64,000 nt of DNA from an uncultured Paraprevotella sp. (GTDB lineage: Bacteria > Bacteroidota > Bacteroidia > Bacteroidales > Bacteroidaceae): NCBI GenBank assembly GCA_944321565.1, contig CALULT010000002.1, forward strand, positions 56,301 through 120,300, read 5' to 3'. This document shows, piece after piece, positions 46,601-53,599 of this stretch. The notes beneath the pieces were generated by a model. It was given only the letters and a program-made list of their open reading frames with translations, made no database searches and was not told where the DNA came from. The position numbers and the translations under genes are program-made. The first letter of the stretch is position 1. Every line of letters starts with the position of its first letter.

Positions 46601-47965
46601 ACCGATGGGAGAAGTGAGGAAAGCCTGTCATTGGCCATTTCGGCCGTGATGCGGCAAACGAGCGGCACGGAATTCAGCGTGACTGTGTCGCCTTCCGCAG
46701 CGGGCTGGAATTATGGTGCCGTCAATGACCTTACGGCGGGGAAACAGGCTTTGGTGTCCGTCGTGCGTCAAAGCGATGGGAAAGAGTTGCCTTTGGACAA
46801 CTTCTGGCAAACCGACCGTACGCTGCGAGACGGGAAAGACCCGCTGTATGAATACAGATTGCATTTTGCCGTGGAAGGGAATAAGGAAGAAACTTATCTG
46901 TTGACGTTTGAACCACGTCCCGACATGAAACTTGCCGTGGAGAGCTTTGGCGGATTGCCGGAAGAAGATGTCGTGACCTCACAAGTGAAGACGGTCAACG
47001 TGAGGTTCAACAAGCCGATAGATGCTTCCACCTTTACGGCAGACGATGTGACCCTGACATGCCAAGGCCGTCAAGTCGATTTGTCTTCCATGGTCATTTC
47101 GAAAGTCAGCGACGTGGAATATGCGTTGGGGCTTGATGAAGTGACTGTCGAAGACGGTTATTATGTGTTGGCCGTGCAGACGGCTGCGATAACCGACGGG
47201 GAAGGCTATGCCGGAGAAACAGGCAAGAATGTTTCTTGGACACAATATCTGGATAGGAAAGTCACGCTTACGCTGCAGGCTTCTCCTGAGTATGGAGGAA
47301 CGGTTACTCCTGCAACCGGACGCTTTGATTATGGCGAGACAGTGGAGCTTGAAGCGATTCCGGCCGAAGGATATGAGTTCGCGGGCTGGATGCGTGGCGG
47401 TGAACTGTATTCCGAAGATGAGTCCTTTAGTTATTTGCCATTGAAGGATGAAGAGTTCACTGCTTTATTCACGTTGAAGCAGTTCAATGTGAGCGTGTCT
47501 TATGACGAAACCCGTGGTGTCGTGGAAGGTGATATGAATGGTATTTATGGATATGGCACTATATTGACCATGACAGCTGTCCCGTTCGAGAATTATGTGT
47601 TTTCGGGATGGTTTATGGGAGATGAAAAACTGAGTTCCGACGACACTTATAGTTTTGTGGTTGAGGAGGACATGCAGGTCACCGCCTTGTTTGATGAAGA
47701 TTTTTCGACCGGCATCGATTCGGATGCAAGAACGGAGGCTTTTGTGATTCGTCCATTGCCATTGCATGACGTGATGCGTCTGGATGGAAACTTCATTGAA
47801 ATTGAACAGCTTTTGGTGTATGCGATTGATGGCACTGTGAAATTGGCTGAGTCGGATGTTCCGCGTGGAGCTTCAGTGGATGTATCTTCCTTGGCGAAAG
47901 GTTTGTATATTGTAAAGGCTGTTACGGATAATGGCACTTATGTGAAGCGTGTCTTAAAGAAATGA
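40601..47965 (+). CDS. Giant 2454-residue surface protein: cohesin-like, CARDB, Calx-beta-like, AT-rich cysteine-bearing core, InlB repeats, T9SS-like tail
   Basis: Signal peptide 1-23. Residues ~28-160 resemble a cohesin sandwich (GATLNLPIELDN, ALQFDLSVPAG). CARDB-type domains lie at ~165-285 and ~706-820, and Calx-beta-like repeats at ~288-705 (VEEGTSS, IVEGEGF, VAESAG and LLEGDEE starts, each with TIP-E/G-SS strands). A prealbumin-like domain lies at ~1127-1197. Residues ~1253-1688 are a core not matching the beta repeats, with cysteines in SCMAAMSYHYKSHC, KACTYGA, NTICDPEVAAC and SNVCSS, and with much lower GC. Further Ig-like domains and an SbsA-like domain (~2108-2217) precede two InlB-type repeats (~2223-2366) and a T9SS-like tail ending KRVLKK. 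Likely an extracellular adhesin or scaffold. I do not recognise the core. Confidence 0.75.
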   Translation: MEKIMQTLRNVLLLMFLAVGAQAQNANKLFIPGLAGAEGATLNLPIELDNTSTDIVALQFDLSVPAGVLTLNTSAISLSERCDDHTVVASMQGDGMYKVMVYSPTNKPFKANSGAVMDIDAAVGRDLDENVEYPLELSNVVISDSEGRNVLTEAVNGTFQVRLSPDFTVSDITVSPSAVMPGDTLRIAWRVNNVGGKASSGGWSERLALISADGGEVALGTFHNDTPSLAAGGTVSRSMEVALPDLPGIEGGTRVQVAVVPNSDSGEDLSYQKNNVAMTDAMALNIGKCLKVMLPGTVEEGTSSAVRGQLSRSGSWAEAQTFSLVKAAGDERVSVPESVTIPQGQSSVFFYLSVSDNDLLDADSVFTIQASGGGYGAASGILVVEDDEYPQLTLAASKSEIVEGEGFQLTVTAPQPVKHATEVELVAEFPRRFAYPSRVTIPEGETSAVVDVTAIDNEVLELQTGVSFKAVAEKYETAECVILLNDNDLPVIDLELSPSTVAESAGPLAILAKLRRTTNVDKKITVQLSDDSNGSIYYAAPSIVLEAGEAEAQFSLGVIDNADAEGNRQVNITAAVYVSSCDCAASGTNVGVVTKAVNIIDDDGPSLGLAASNSTLLEGDEEGIVLTVKRNTGTDGTLDVRLSSDYDEGLSYDHDVTIPAGASSVDVQVKALSNDVSGDGKVVVFTAETEGFALGTCWMMLTDQTLPDATVSAINVSQPETKVGESVDVTVDVANIGVAELPELTPISIYIEGFSTPAQTAYLQQALQPGEEATISKTITLPATVGAYNVYAVVNDGQKEKELLYVNNTSGKAVVNIVAPYSVSAEAGKQVYQQGEEVTISGKIEGDVAEGTEVEVYVLNDGYRHTINVKADAQGEFSTTYKPYPEQMGHFVVGACYPSENSTAEQSSFDIYGLKRTSFAPVTCEMIVEEPHNGKLQLVNPGVLPLSGLKVSVVSKPENCQVEVTCPANVAAGESFDVGYVLTSASASTGNEWEQIQLQIESAEGASMNFDLYYYSRNANGKLVADVSAINTTMNVETGRDYPIVITNVGKGESGEITFALPSWMTTATPSVVPSLDCGESATVVLRFKPDEGMQLNVPVTGQIGINCANGEGLPIAFTVEPVSENTGTLVVDVCDEYTYYTDEAPHVSGAEVLVKHPTTGEVVAQGLTDETGQFMTTLPEGYYALSVTADRHDAYQNNVLLDPGRETKKTINLSFQAITIDWNVEETEIEDEYTIATTVEYETNVPKPVVTITGPEKIDGDAMREGESVLLNYTLINKGLVEAEDVEIFVPEANAEWSFTILDNAGPFDLSAQQSITVPILLTKLSNGENQTSRKLARALPTNSYITSCMAAMSYHYKSHCGTELKDNEAAFRLALKACTYGAVMDAIAQAFIGLGGGYGGDLGLPIIGGGDDYTSGTYYPEVKIENTICDPEVAACGEAIIDALAGMYRGFGNIHSINSTAIQVADDYARNGKISGNSVISLALLFTPPILDIYENTLPKNRRIGMGNLANYAGSLYSVVSSCKGVFNQNALQRRITEKSSNSWMEEFNGKAIRYYDQIIALNNALFEIFGDNVWYDDFDESKKSFFTYLSTLSDDEQLTFDKLRDYKPESVSSEQLERFIARINNSFVGSTDENKIDVDNLMEQATIVSNLEEDAINEGYESLADLFDHGYEQVLTDFNEASSNVCSSITLQFSQTMTMTRQAFRGTLTVFNGNEEKPMEDVRLNLEVRDDEGTLATSHEFQINTESLDGFTGEMNLTDGWNLAANETGTATILFIPTKYAALEADKAYSFGGSLTYVDPFTDLEVTRDLYPVTLTVKPSPELDLTYFMQRDVLGDDPLTADVVEASEPAEFALVINNKGYGDATNVRMVTEQPEIVENEKGLRVDFELTSSQLNGQDATLALGGSIATEFGTIPAHSQAYAQWWLQSSLLGHFTEYDVKATHVTSYGNEDLSLLDNVTIHELIHGFTVDGQAEVPVRGFLVNDIVDAEDLPDMVYFTDGRSEESLSLAISAVMRQTSGTEFSVTVSPSAAGWNYGAVNDLTAGKQALVSVVRQSDGKELPLDNFWQTDRTLRDGKDPLYEYRLHFAVEGNKEETYLLTFEPRPDMKLAVESFGGLPEEDVVTSQVKTVNVRFNKPIDASTFTADDVTLTCQGRQVDLSSMVISKVSDVEYALGLDEVTVEDGYYVLAVQTAAITDGEGYAGETGKNVSWTQYLDRKVTLTLQASPEYGGTVTPATGRFDYGETVELEAIPAEGYEFAGWMRGGELYSEDESFSYLPLKDEEFTALFTLKQFNVSVSYDETRGVVEGDMNGIYGYGTILTMTAVPFENYVFSGWFMGDEKLSSDDTYSFVVEEDMQVTALFDEDFSTGIDSDARTEAFVIRPLPLHDVMRLDGNFIEIEQLLVYAIDGTVKLAESDVPRGASVDVSSLAKGLYIVKAVTDNGTYVKRVLKK
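44360..45665. other. AT-rich island inside the giant surface-protein gene
   Basis: Base composition changes sharply inside one open frame. By hand count, bases 45301-45360 hold 17 G+C of 60, while 43801-43860 hold 40 of 60. Codons also shift to AAA, GAA, TTA and ATA. The island encodes the cysteine-bearing core, and the frame stays intact at both edges. Boundaries are approximate. It may be an acquired or exchanged module. Confidence 0.7.
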
Positions 47966-47991
47966 AATGCATTGATAATTGAATAAGGGGA

Positions 47992-48017
47992 GAAAGAGGG
48001 TGGAAACATCCTCTTTC
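47992..48017 (+). terminator. Terminator-like hairpin after the giant gene
   Basis: GAAAGAGG at 47992-47999 pairs with CCTCTTTC at 48010-48017, followed by TTATT. It lies 26 bases beyond the stop codon. Confidence 0.6.
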
Positions 48018-48073
48018 TTATTGAAAGAAATCATAAATATCCTGATTTGTTTCTGCCATACGCTTATTCTTCG

Positions 48074-48081
48074 TAACTTTC
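48074..48081 (+). promoter_or_regulatory. Probable -7 element of the choloylglycine-hydrolase-family gene
   Basis: TAACTTTC differs from TAnnTTTG at one base. It lies 30 bases before ATG 48111, inside the longer open frame that starts at 47979, and thus supports the shorter start. Confidence 0.5.
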
Positions 48082-48110
48082 GCCGTGAAACATTTAAAGA
48101 AGGAGGACTT

Positions 48111-49193
48111 ATGAAAAAGAATATCTTGATGTGGATGGCCGTGGCGGCGGGGCTTATGTTCCCGCGCATGGCCGGGGCATGTACCGGCATTACGCTGAAA
48201 TCGTCCGACGGTGCCACGGTGTTGGCCCGCACCATCGAATGGGGCGGAAGTGATTTGAACAGTCGTTACGTGGTGGTGCCGCGCGGTTATGAGCAGCAGG
48301 CTTACGTGACGGGCGGACAGAAGGCGGGAATGAAGTTCACGGCTCGTTACGGATATGTGGGCGTGGCCGTGGAGCTGGAGGATTTTGTGGCCGAAGGGCT
48401 GAATGAAGCCGGGCTGTCGGCGGGCTTGTTTTATTTCCCGAATTACGGGGGATATGAGACGTATGACCCGGCGAAGGGCGAAACGTCCATCTCCGACTTG
48501 CAGCTTGTGCCATGGATGCTGGCAGGTTTCAAGACGGTGGACGAGGTGAAGGAGGCCATCCGGGGAATACACGTGGTGTCGTCCGACCCGAGGGCTTCCA
48601 CGGCGCATTGGCGCATTGCCGACGCGTCGGGGCGGCAGGTGGTGCTGGAAATCGTGGACGGCAAGCCTTGTTTCTATGAGAACCCCTTGGGGGTGTTGAC
48701 CAATTCTCCCGGTTTCGAGTGGCAGATGACGAACCTGAACAATTATGTGAACCTGTTCCCCGGCGGGGCGGAAAAGAAACAATTGGACGGGGTGACGCTT
48801 TCCGCCTTCGGCGCGGGCAGCGGCTTCCTGGGCATCCCGGGGGACGTGACCCCGCCGTCGCGTTTTGTCCGCGCGGCTTTCTATCAGGCTTCTTCGCCCG
48901 TGCAGGCTACGGCTCGCAAGACTGTGCTCCAGGCTTTTCAGATTCTGAACAACTTCGACATACCCGTGGGCATTGAGTTTCCCGACGGGAAAGTGCCGGC
49001 TGACATTCCGAGTGCCACGCAATGGACTTCGGCCACGGATGTCCGCAACCTGGTGTTTTACTACCGGACGATGTGGAACAGCGCGATACGCAGCATTGAC
49101 CTGAAAGCGATTGATTTTTCGAAAGTGAAGTACCGTTCGGCACCGGTCGATGAGGTGAAAGAACAGCCGATTGTGCCTTTGGCATTGAAATAA
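48111..49193 (+). CDS. Secreted linear-amide C-N hydrolase (choloylglycine hydrolase / penicillin V acylase family)
   Basis: 360 residues from ATG 48111 (MKKNILMWMAVAAG), with a strong AAGGAGGA ribosome site just upstream. The signal peptide ends MAGA and the next residue is the Cys of CTGITLKSSDG, so cleavage would expose the N-terminal nucleophile of this Ntn-hydrolase family. Other family positions are visible: R in LARTIEW, N in GLNEAGLS, N in LTNSPGFEW and R in PPSRFVRAAFY. Members hydrolyse conjugated bile salts, penicillin V or N-acyl-homoserine lactones. The Asp usual after the R-T pair is Glu here, so bile-salt activity should not be assumed. The product is periplasmic or exported. 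Confidence 0.85.
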   Translation: MKKNILMWMAVAAGLMFPRMAGACTGITLKSSDGATVLARTIEWGGSDLNSRYVVVPRGYEQQAYVTGGQKAGMKFTARYGYVGVAVELEDFVAEGLNEAGLSAGLFYFPNYGGYETYDPAKGETSISDLQLVPWMLAGFKTVDEVKEAIRGIHVVSSDPRASTAHWRIADASGRQVVLEIVDGKPCFYENPLGVLTNSPGFEWQMTNLNNYVNLFPGGAEKKQLDGVTLSAFGAGSGFLGIPGDVTPPSRFVRAAFYQASSPVQATARKTVLQAFQILNNFDIPVGIEFPDGKVPADIPSATQWTSATDVRNLVFYYRTMWNSAIRSIDLKAIDFSKVKYRSAPVDEVKEQPIVPLALK

Positions 49194-49207
49194 TGCGGGA
49201 AAAGTTG

Positions 49208-49215
49208 TACTTTTG
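49208..49215 (+). promoter_or_regulatory. -7 promoter element of the pfs-luxS operon
   Basis: TACTTTTG matches TAnnTTTG and is followed by CAG, 27 bases before ATG 49242. It excludes most earlier starts. Confidence 0.65.
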
Positions 49216-49241
49216 CAGTGATTTTGGATAAAGGAAAACGT

Positions 49242-49952
49242 ATGAAAATAGGAATCATAGCGGCCATGAGCGACGAACGCGAGCAACTATCCCGGTTGCT
49301 CACGGGGCTTCATGAGGAGCAAAACGGCTTGTTCCGTTACGTGACGGGCGAGCTTGGCGGGAACACTTTATATATAATGAAGTGCGGCATCGGGAAGGTG
49401 AATGCTGCCGTGGGGGCATCCGAGTTGATCACCCGCATGCAACCCGACGTGGTGGTGAGCACAGGCGTGGCCGGCGGCATCGACAAGGAGGTGGCCGTCA
49501 TGGACGTGGTGGCTGCTTCGCAGGTGGTATATCATGACGTGTGGTGCGGCATGGGGAACGAATATGGGCAAGTGCAGGGCATGCCGCCGAAGTTTGCCTG
49601 CGACGAGCGTCTGGTGCAGGTGGCGGCTTCGCTGGTTTCGCCGGTGCCGGTGCATGTCGGTCTGATTTGCTCCGGAGACAAGTTCGTGACGAGCCTGCAG
49701 GAATTGGAAGCCATCAAGGCGGACTTTCCCGAAGGATTGGCCGTGGACATGGAGTCGGGGGCCATCGCGCAGGTTTGTTACCTTTACAAAGTGCCGTTCA
49801 TCAGTTTCCGCGTCATCAGCGACACGCCGGGGGCGGAAGGGCACTGGGAGCAATATGAGAATTTTTGGGAAACCATGGCCGACCATTCCTTCGGGGTGGT
49901 GAAAGCCTTTTTGGAGAGTTTGACCGACGGGTTGTCCACGTCATTAAAATAA
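49242..49952 (+). CDS. mtnN: 5'-methylthioadenosine/S-adenosylhomocysteine nucleosidase
   Basis: 236 residues from ATG 49242 (MKIGIIAAM); a GTG eight codons earlier is the only alternative. The family residues are clear: E12 in MSDERE, E171 in VDMESGAIA and D194 in RVISDTPG form the active site of bacterial MTA/SAH nucleosidases. It removes adenine from S-adenosylhomocysteine to give S-ribosylhomocysteine, the substrate of LuxS, whose gene follows after 9 bases. The two genes thus encode consecutive steps of the activated methyl cycle. Cytoplasmic. Also called pfs. Confidence 0.95.
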   Translation: MKIGIIAAMSDEREQLSRLLTGLHEEQNGLFRYVTGELGGNTLYIMKCGIGKVNAAVGASELITRMQPDVVVSTGVAGGIDKEVAVMDVVAASQVVYHDVWCGMGNEYGQVQGMPPKFACDERLVQVAASLVSPVPVHVGLICSGDKFVTSLQELEAIKADFPEGLAVDMESGAIAQVCYLYKVPFISFRVISDTPGAEGHWEQYENFWETMADHSFGVVKAFLESLTDGLSTSLK

Positions 49953-49961
49953 AGAATAGCA

Positions 49962-50450
49962 ATGAAGAAGATACCGAGTTTTACGATTGACCACACACGG
50001 TTGTTGCGTGGCATTTATGTGTCCCGCAAGGACGAGGTGGGCGGCGACGTGGTGACCACGTTTGACATCCGCATGAAGGAACCCAACCGCGAACCGGCCT
50101 TGGGACAAGGCGCGTTGCACACGATAGAGCATCTTGCAGCCACGTTCCTGCGCAACCATCCCGTATGGGCGGACAAGATTGTGTATTGGGGGCCGATGGG
50201 TTGCCTCACGGGGAATTACCTTTTGATGAAAGGCGACCTGCAGTCGGCAGACATTGTGGAACTGATGAAGGAAACGTTCCGTTTTGTGGCCGATTTTGAA
50301 GGTGAAGTGCCGGGGGCGGCCCCGCAGGATTGCGGCAACTATCTGTTGCACGACCTGCCGATGGCCAAATGGGAGTCGGCCAAGTACCTTCACGAGGTGC
50401 TGGAACGGATGACAGAAGCCAATTTGCATTATCCGCAACGGGAAGATTGA
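49962..50450 (+). CDS. luxS: S-ribosylhomocysteine lyase
   Basis: 162 residues. The metal-binding H53-x-x-E56-H57 in [10 protein letters not shown], catalytic C81 in [10 protein letters not shown] and the third ligand C124 in PQDCGNYL are all present, as in LuxS. It splits S-ribosylhomocysteine into homocysteine and DPD, the precursor of autoinducer-2. It lies 9 bases after the nucleosidase gene that supplies its substrate. A long bidirectional hairpin ends the operon. Confidence 0.97.
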   Translation: MKKIPSFTIDHTRLLRGIYVSRKDEVGGDVVTTFDIRMKEPNREPALGQGALHTIEHLAATFLRNHPVWADKIVYWGPMGCLTGNYLLMKGDLQSADIVELMKETFRFVADFEGEVPGAAPQDCGNYLLHDLPMAKWESAKYLHEVLERMTEANLHYPQRED

Positions 50451-50463
50451 GCAAGCATTTGAA

Positions 50464-50518
50464 AAGAAACATCCGGGCCGGAAAGCAGAATCTATGTTTT
50501 CCGGCCCGGATGTTTCTT
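50464..50518. terminator. Long bidirectional terminator between luxS and pectate lyase gene
   Basis: Perfect 21-bp arms (50464-50484 and 50498-50518) around a 13-base loop. They contain CCGGGCCGG and flank with AAAGAAAC/GTTTCTT, serving both converging genes. The right end touches the stop codon of the minus-strand gene. Confidence 0.85.
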
Positions 50519-51623
50519 ATAGCGCATGTTCTGCTTTCCATTGGTCATACCGTTCCAGCACCTTTTCCGGAGCGTGGTTGTACCAACTGTAGCCATTGCG
50601 ACGTTCGTATTCTATGTCTTCTACCCGGTATTTCTTGACACCGTCCCGTCCGCAGAAGAACGGACGGTTGGTCTCAACTTCATAAAAACGTGCCCAGATG
50701 CGCGGGGCATCTGCCGTTTTCACCATGCGATAGTCTTTCTCTCCTTGGGCGTTGGTGAAATCCTCCCGTTTCAGGTTGGTGATGGCCGTTTTGCGGAACC
50801 AGGCCACGGCACCTTCCACTGCCTGCACCACGGTTGAATCCGGCTGTGGAAGCGACATGAGCAGCAATGTGATGTTGACCGATTCCGCTCCGCTGAGCGA
50901 AGGCAATTCGTATGCGCGGGCCTTGCAGGGAGCCAGAGTCCGGCGGTCGTGTTGGGCGCACCACACAGAGGGTTGCCCATTTTGTTTCACTTGGCAGGCC
51001 AAGATGCAGCCGATGCCTTTTTGGAATGCGTGGCGGGCTGCCGTGGCGGTCGAATCCGGCAAGAACGTGTATGGAGTTTTCTGTCGGGCCACGTCGCGCA
51101 GCAGTTGCAGCACGTTGATCATGGCGTTGTCGTTGAACGTGATTTGCACATGGTAGCCCGTGGCCTTTGGATAGAACTGCGGCCATCCTCCGTTGTCGTA
51201 TTGTGCTTCCAGCAAGTAATCAATTCCATGTATGGCCGCGTCGCGATAGCGGCTGTCCCCGGTGGCGTTGTAGAGCTTGGCGAGGTAATGGATTTCCGTG
51301 GTGGTGGCGCGGTTGTCAATGGTGCCCCGTCGCACGTCCGCTTTGCCGGTTTCAGCCTTTTTCCGTTCGTCCGGAGTGAGTTCTTCGGGGATATAGATGT
51401 TCTTGGGCCATCCGCCGCTTTCCAGTTGGTAGAGCAGGACGTTCTCGCCGATGCGCCGGGCTTCGTCGGTCCGATAGAACGCTTCTGTGAACTTACGGGC
51501 CTCGTGCGGCCATTCCTTATAAGACTTTTTTGTTTTGTAGTCGTCTGCGGCCTGCAATCCCGGGATGTTGCAGAGAAACAGGCAGAACAGTCCGGCAATG
51601 CGGAAGATTCTGGAACTTTTCAT
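50517..51623 (-). CDS. pelA: Pectate lyase, polysaccharide lyase family 10
   Basis: 368 residues from ATG 51623 (MKSSRIFRIAG); an ATG three codons earlier (51632) is also in frame. Signal peptide ends near LQAAD. The (alpha/alpha) fold of PL10 is recognisable from GGWPKNIYIP, TIDNRATTTEI, YDNGGWPQFYP, HVQITFNDNAM, WCAQHDRRTL and YELPSLSGAES, and the Arg/Asp-bearing blocks of the lyase active site are present. It cleaves polygalacturonate by beta-elimination. It is the last gene of a three-gene minus-strand run with a transglutaminase-like protein and a lipoprotein, an unusual setting for a pectate lyase. No other pectinolytic gene is nearby. Confidence 0.9.
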   Translation of the reverse strand: MKSSRIFRIAGLFCLFLCNIPGLQAADDYKTKKSYKEWPHEARKFTEAFYRTDEARRIGENVLLYQLESGGWPKNIYIPEELTPDERKKAETGKADVRRGTIDNRATTTEIHYLAKLYNATGDSRYRDAAIHGIDYLLEAQYDNGGWPQFYPKATGYHVQITFNDNAMINVLQLLRDVARQKTPYTFLPDSTATAARHAFQKGIGCILACQVKQNGQPSVWCAQHDRRTLAPCKARAYELPSLSGAESVNITLLLMSLPQPDSTVVQAVEGAVAWFRKTAITNLKREDFTNAQGEKDYRMVKTADAPRIWARFYEVETNRPFFCGRDGVKKYRVEDIEYERRNGYSWYNHAPEKVLERYDQWKAEHAL

Positions 51624-51637
51624 GTGCGTCAATGTCT

Positions 51638-52816
51638 TTATTTTCCGATAGGTTGGATTTTCCGCCGCAACGCCTTGGAGATTTCCAGGAACATGTAGCG
51701 GCGGGGCTGGCTGTGGATGTTTGCGCTGTCGGCCGAATATTTCCGTTGGGCATATTCTTTGGATTTCTCGAAGGTGAGGCGCGACATTTCCTCCTGGGAC
51801 TTGCCTTCCGAGGTGGAGTCGAGTTTCTCTTCCGGGAAGAAGTCGTCCAGGTCGATGTCGCCAATCATCGTGGTTTCGAGAAATTCCGCCCGCTTGTGCT
51901 CACGGTCGGTGTAGTAGCCCACGTACATGTGGCCGGGGATGCGCACCAGGATCGGGTCGATGTTGACGGCCCGCAGCAGGGAGGCGAAGAGCACACTGCC
52001 GTCCACGCAGTTGATTTGCGAGGATTTCAGCGCGTCTTCCAGTGTGCGGACGCGCTGGGCATAGACCACGTTGCTCGACAGGCTGCTGTAGGAGATGGAA
52101 CTGTAGCGGAACTTGCGGCGTTGCAACACGTTCCACAAGGCATAGACCTGCTTGTCCACATAATCCTTGTGGCGGCTTTGGTAGCCTTGGAAGCGGTTGA
52201 CGATGCGCGTGTTCAGGGCTTCGCGCAGGATTTCGTCAATCAGCGGGCTGTCCTCGTTCACGTAGGCGGCGAAGAGGACGCCGGTGTTATGGAAACGGTT
52301 GTGCTTGTCGTTATAGCCTATCAGGCACTCGTTGATGCTGCGCACGGAGAAGGTGCGCACGTGGCGCACTGGCTTGGCTTCGTTGAACCGAGCTTCCACC
52401 GAAACGATGGTCGGTTCGGGCTGCAGGTTGTTGCGCAAGGCATCATAATTCCACAAGATATCGGGATAGACGGTGTAGGTCTGCCCTTCTTCGGGCAGGA
52501 CGAATTCCGACACGGAGCGTTTGAAGAACGGCGTTTCGGCCACTTCTATCTGCAATCGGGCGTTGGGGTGCGGGGCTGCGATGCTGATATAAATGTGCGA
52601 TTTCGGGTTTCCCAATGCCGGGTTGCCGTCCGAGGGACGGACGATGAGCGTGTCCGTGGTGGCCACGGAGAGGATGAGTGAGGGGAAGATGTTGCCCCCC
52701 AATTCATCGTTGATTTCAAAGTCGGCCGACGGGAAAAGCCGGTCGCGGAAAAGGTAGAGCGACAAGGCCGCCCCCGCCACGGCGGCGATGCAAATGAAAA
52801 GGATGGCGCGTTTCAT
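51638..52816 (-). CDS. Membrane-anchored transglutaminase-like protein
   Basis: 392 residues. An N-terminal hydrophobic segment (ILFICIAAVAGAALSLYLF) is probably an uncleaved anchor or signal. The C-terminal half carries a transglutaminase-like core with C270 in INCVDGSVLFASLLR and H296 in RIPGHMYVGYY, and a later acidic residue near FLETT as the third member. The N-terminal ~160 residues look like a beta-sandwich (IYISIAAPHPNARLQIEV). Such proteins are often cysteine peptidases or peptide cross-linkers. Substrate unknown. It lies 19 bases after the lipoprotein gene and 5-14 bases before the PL10 gene. Confidence 0.75.
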   Translation of the reverse strand: MKRAILFICIAAVAGAALSLYLFRDRLFPSADFEINDELGGNIFPSLILSVATTDTLIVRPSDGNPALGNPKSHIYISIAAPHPNARLQIEVAETPFFKRSVSEFVLPEEGQTYTVYPDILWNYDALRNNLQPEPTIVSVEARFNEAKPVRHVRTFSVRSINECLIGYNDKHNRFHNTGVLFAAYVNEDSPLIDEILREALNTRIVNRFQGYQSRHKDYVDKQVYALWNVLQRRKFRYSSISYSSLSSNVVYAQRVRTLEDALKSSQINCVDGSVLFASLLRAVNIDPILVRIPGHMYVGYYTDREHKRAEFLETTMIGDIDLDDFFPEEKLDSTSEGKSQEEMSRLTFEKSKEYAQRKYSADSANIHSQPRRYMFLEISKALRRKIQPIGK

Positions 52817-52835
52817 TCGGCTTTCTCCTTTCTTG

Positions 52836-53396
52836 TTATTCTTCTTGCAGTGTGGAGTCCGCTTCGGTCACGGTGTCCAGCACTTCGTCTTTGGCTATCG
52901 TATAGCTTCCGCCGGACGATATGGTGACCGACAGGGGAATATAGATGTCCGACCCCGGGTAGCAGACGCTTACGGCGAAACGGAGGCCTTCCGGTGTACA
53001 CTTGTCAAAAGCCATGCCCTCCAATATCGCACGGTTGAGGAACTTGTGGTCCACGTAATCGCGGAAATTGTTTTTCGTAAACACCTTATGGAAGATTTCT
53101 TGATTCCCGCGGTTCACGCGTAAACGGATGTAGTTATCTGCGAATTGTTCGTTGTCGTCGCCAGTGACCAGCGGGAGGGTGTCGTTGGTTTCGCGCACGA
53201 TGTCGTAGGCATACCGGATGCCGCCGTTTTCCACTTCCGCGCTGTAGTGGTAGTCTTTCATGGCCTGTATGCCGTGCGTCGTGTCAGGTTTTTCATACGC
53301 GCTGTAGCCGTTTGTCGTTTGTTGGGCTTTTCGTTGGCATCCGTATCCTAATATGAGGAGGCATGCAAGCCCGATGGTTTTGATGTGTGTCTGCAT
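52836..53396 (-). CDS. DUF4738-like lipoprotein
   Basis: 186 residues from ATG 53396 (MQTHIKTIG); a longer frame from 53453 would include the promoter at 53419-53426. The signal ends in LILGYGCQRK, a lipobox. The mature part begins with a short polar linker and then has a beta-rich domain (GGIRYAYDIVRETND, FADNYIRLRVNR, KVFTKNNFRDYVD, CYPGSDIYIPLSVTISSGG). This resembles the DUF4738 group, whose role is unknown. It leads the operon with the transglutaminase-like and PL10 genes. Confidence 0.65.
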   Translation of the reverse strand: MQTHIKTIGLACLLILGYGCQRKAQQTTNGYSAYEKPDTTHGIQAMKDYHYSAEVENGGIRYAYDIVRETNDTLPLVTGDDNEQFADNYIRLRVNRGNQEIFHKVFTKNNFRDYVDHKFLNRAILEGMAFDKCTPEGLRFAVSVCYPGSDIYIPLSVTISSGGSYTIAKDEVLDTVTEADSTLQEE

Positions 53397-53418
53397 GTGT
53401 ATTGTTTCAACTTTCGTC

Positions 53419-53426
53419 CAAAGATA
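53419..53426 (-). promoter_or_regulatory. -7 promoter element of the DUF4738/transglutaminase/PL10 operon
   Basis: Reads TATCTTTG on the minus strand, 22 bases before the lipoprotein start codon. Confidence 0.65.
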
Positions 53427-53552
53427 ATGCAAACCGTCCGCAGGATAAAACAAATTAGTTGTTTTTCATGCCGGGGTGAAGCTTATCTTTTACAAAGGAA
53501 CAAAAAAAAGCTGAGCTTGGCAACGCTTTGTGGTTTTTTAGTATGCTTTTTG

Positions 53553-53584
53553 TTTGCCCGTTTGAGGTCAATTCCGTATCTTTG
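53553..53584 (+). promoter_or_regulatory. Promoter of the DUF4230 gene pair
   Basis: TTTG at 53553-53556 and TATCTTTG at 53577-53584 are separated by 20 bases, the ideal Bacteroidetes -33/-7 layout. The start codon is 15 bases downstream. This is the clearest complete promoter in the window. Confidence 0.8.
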
Positions 53585-53599
53585 GACGAAGTATAAAGC

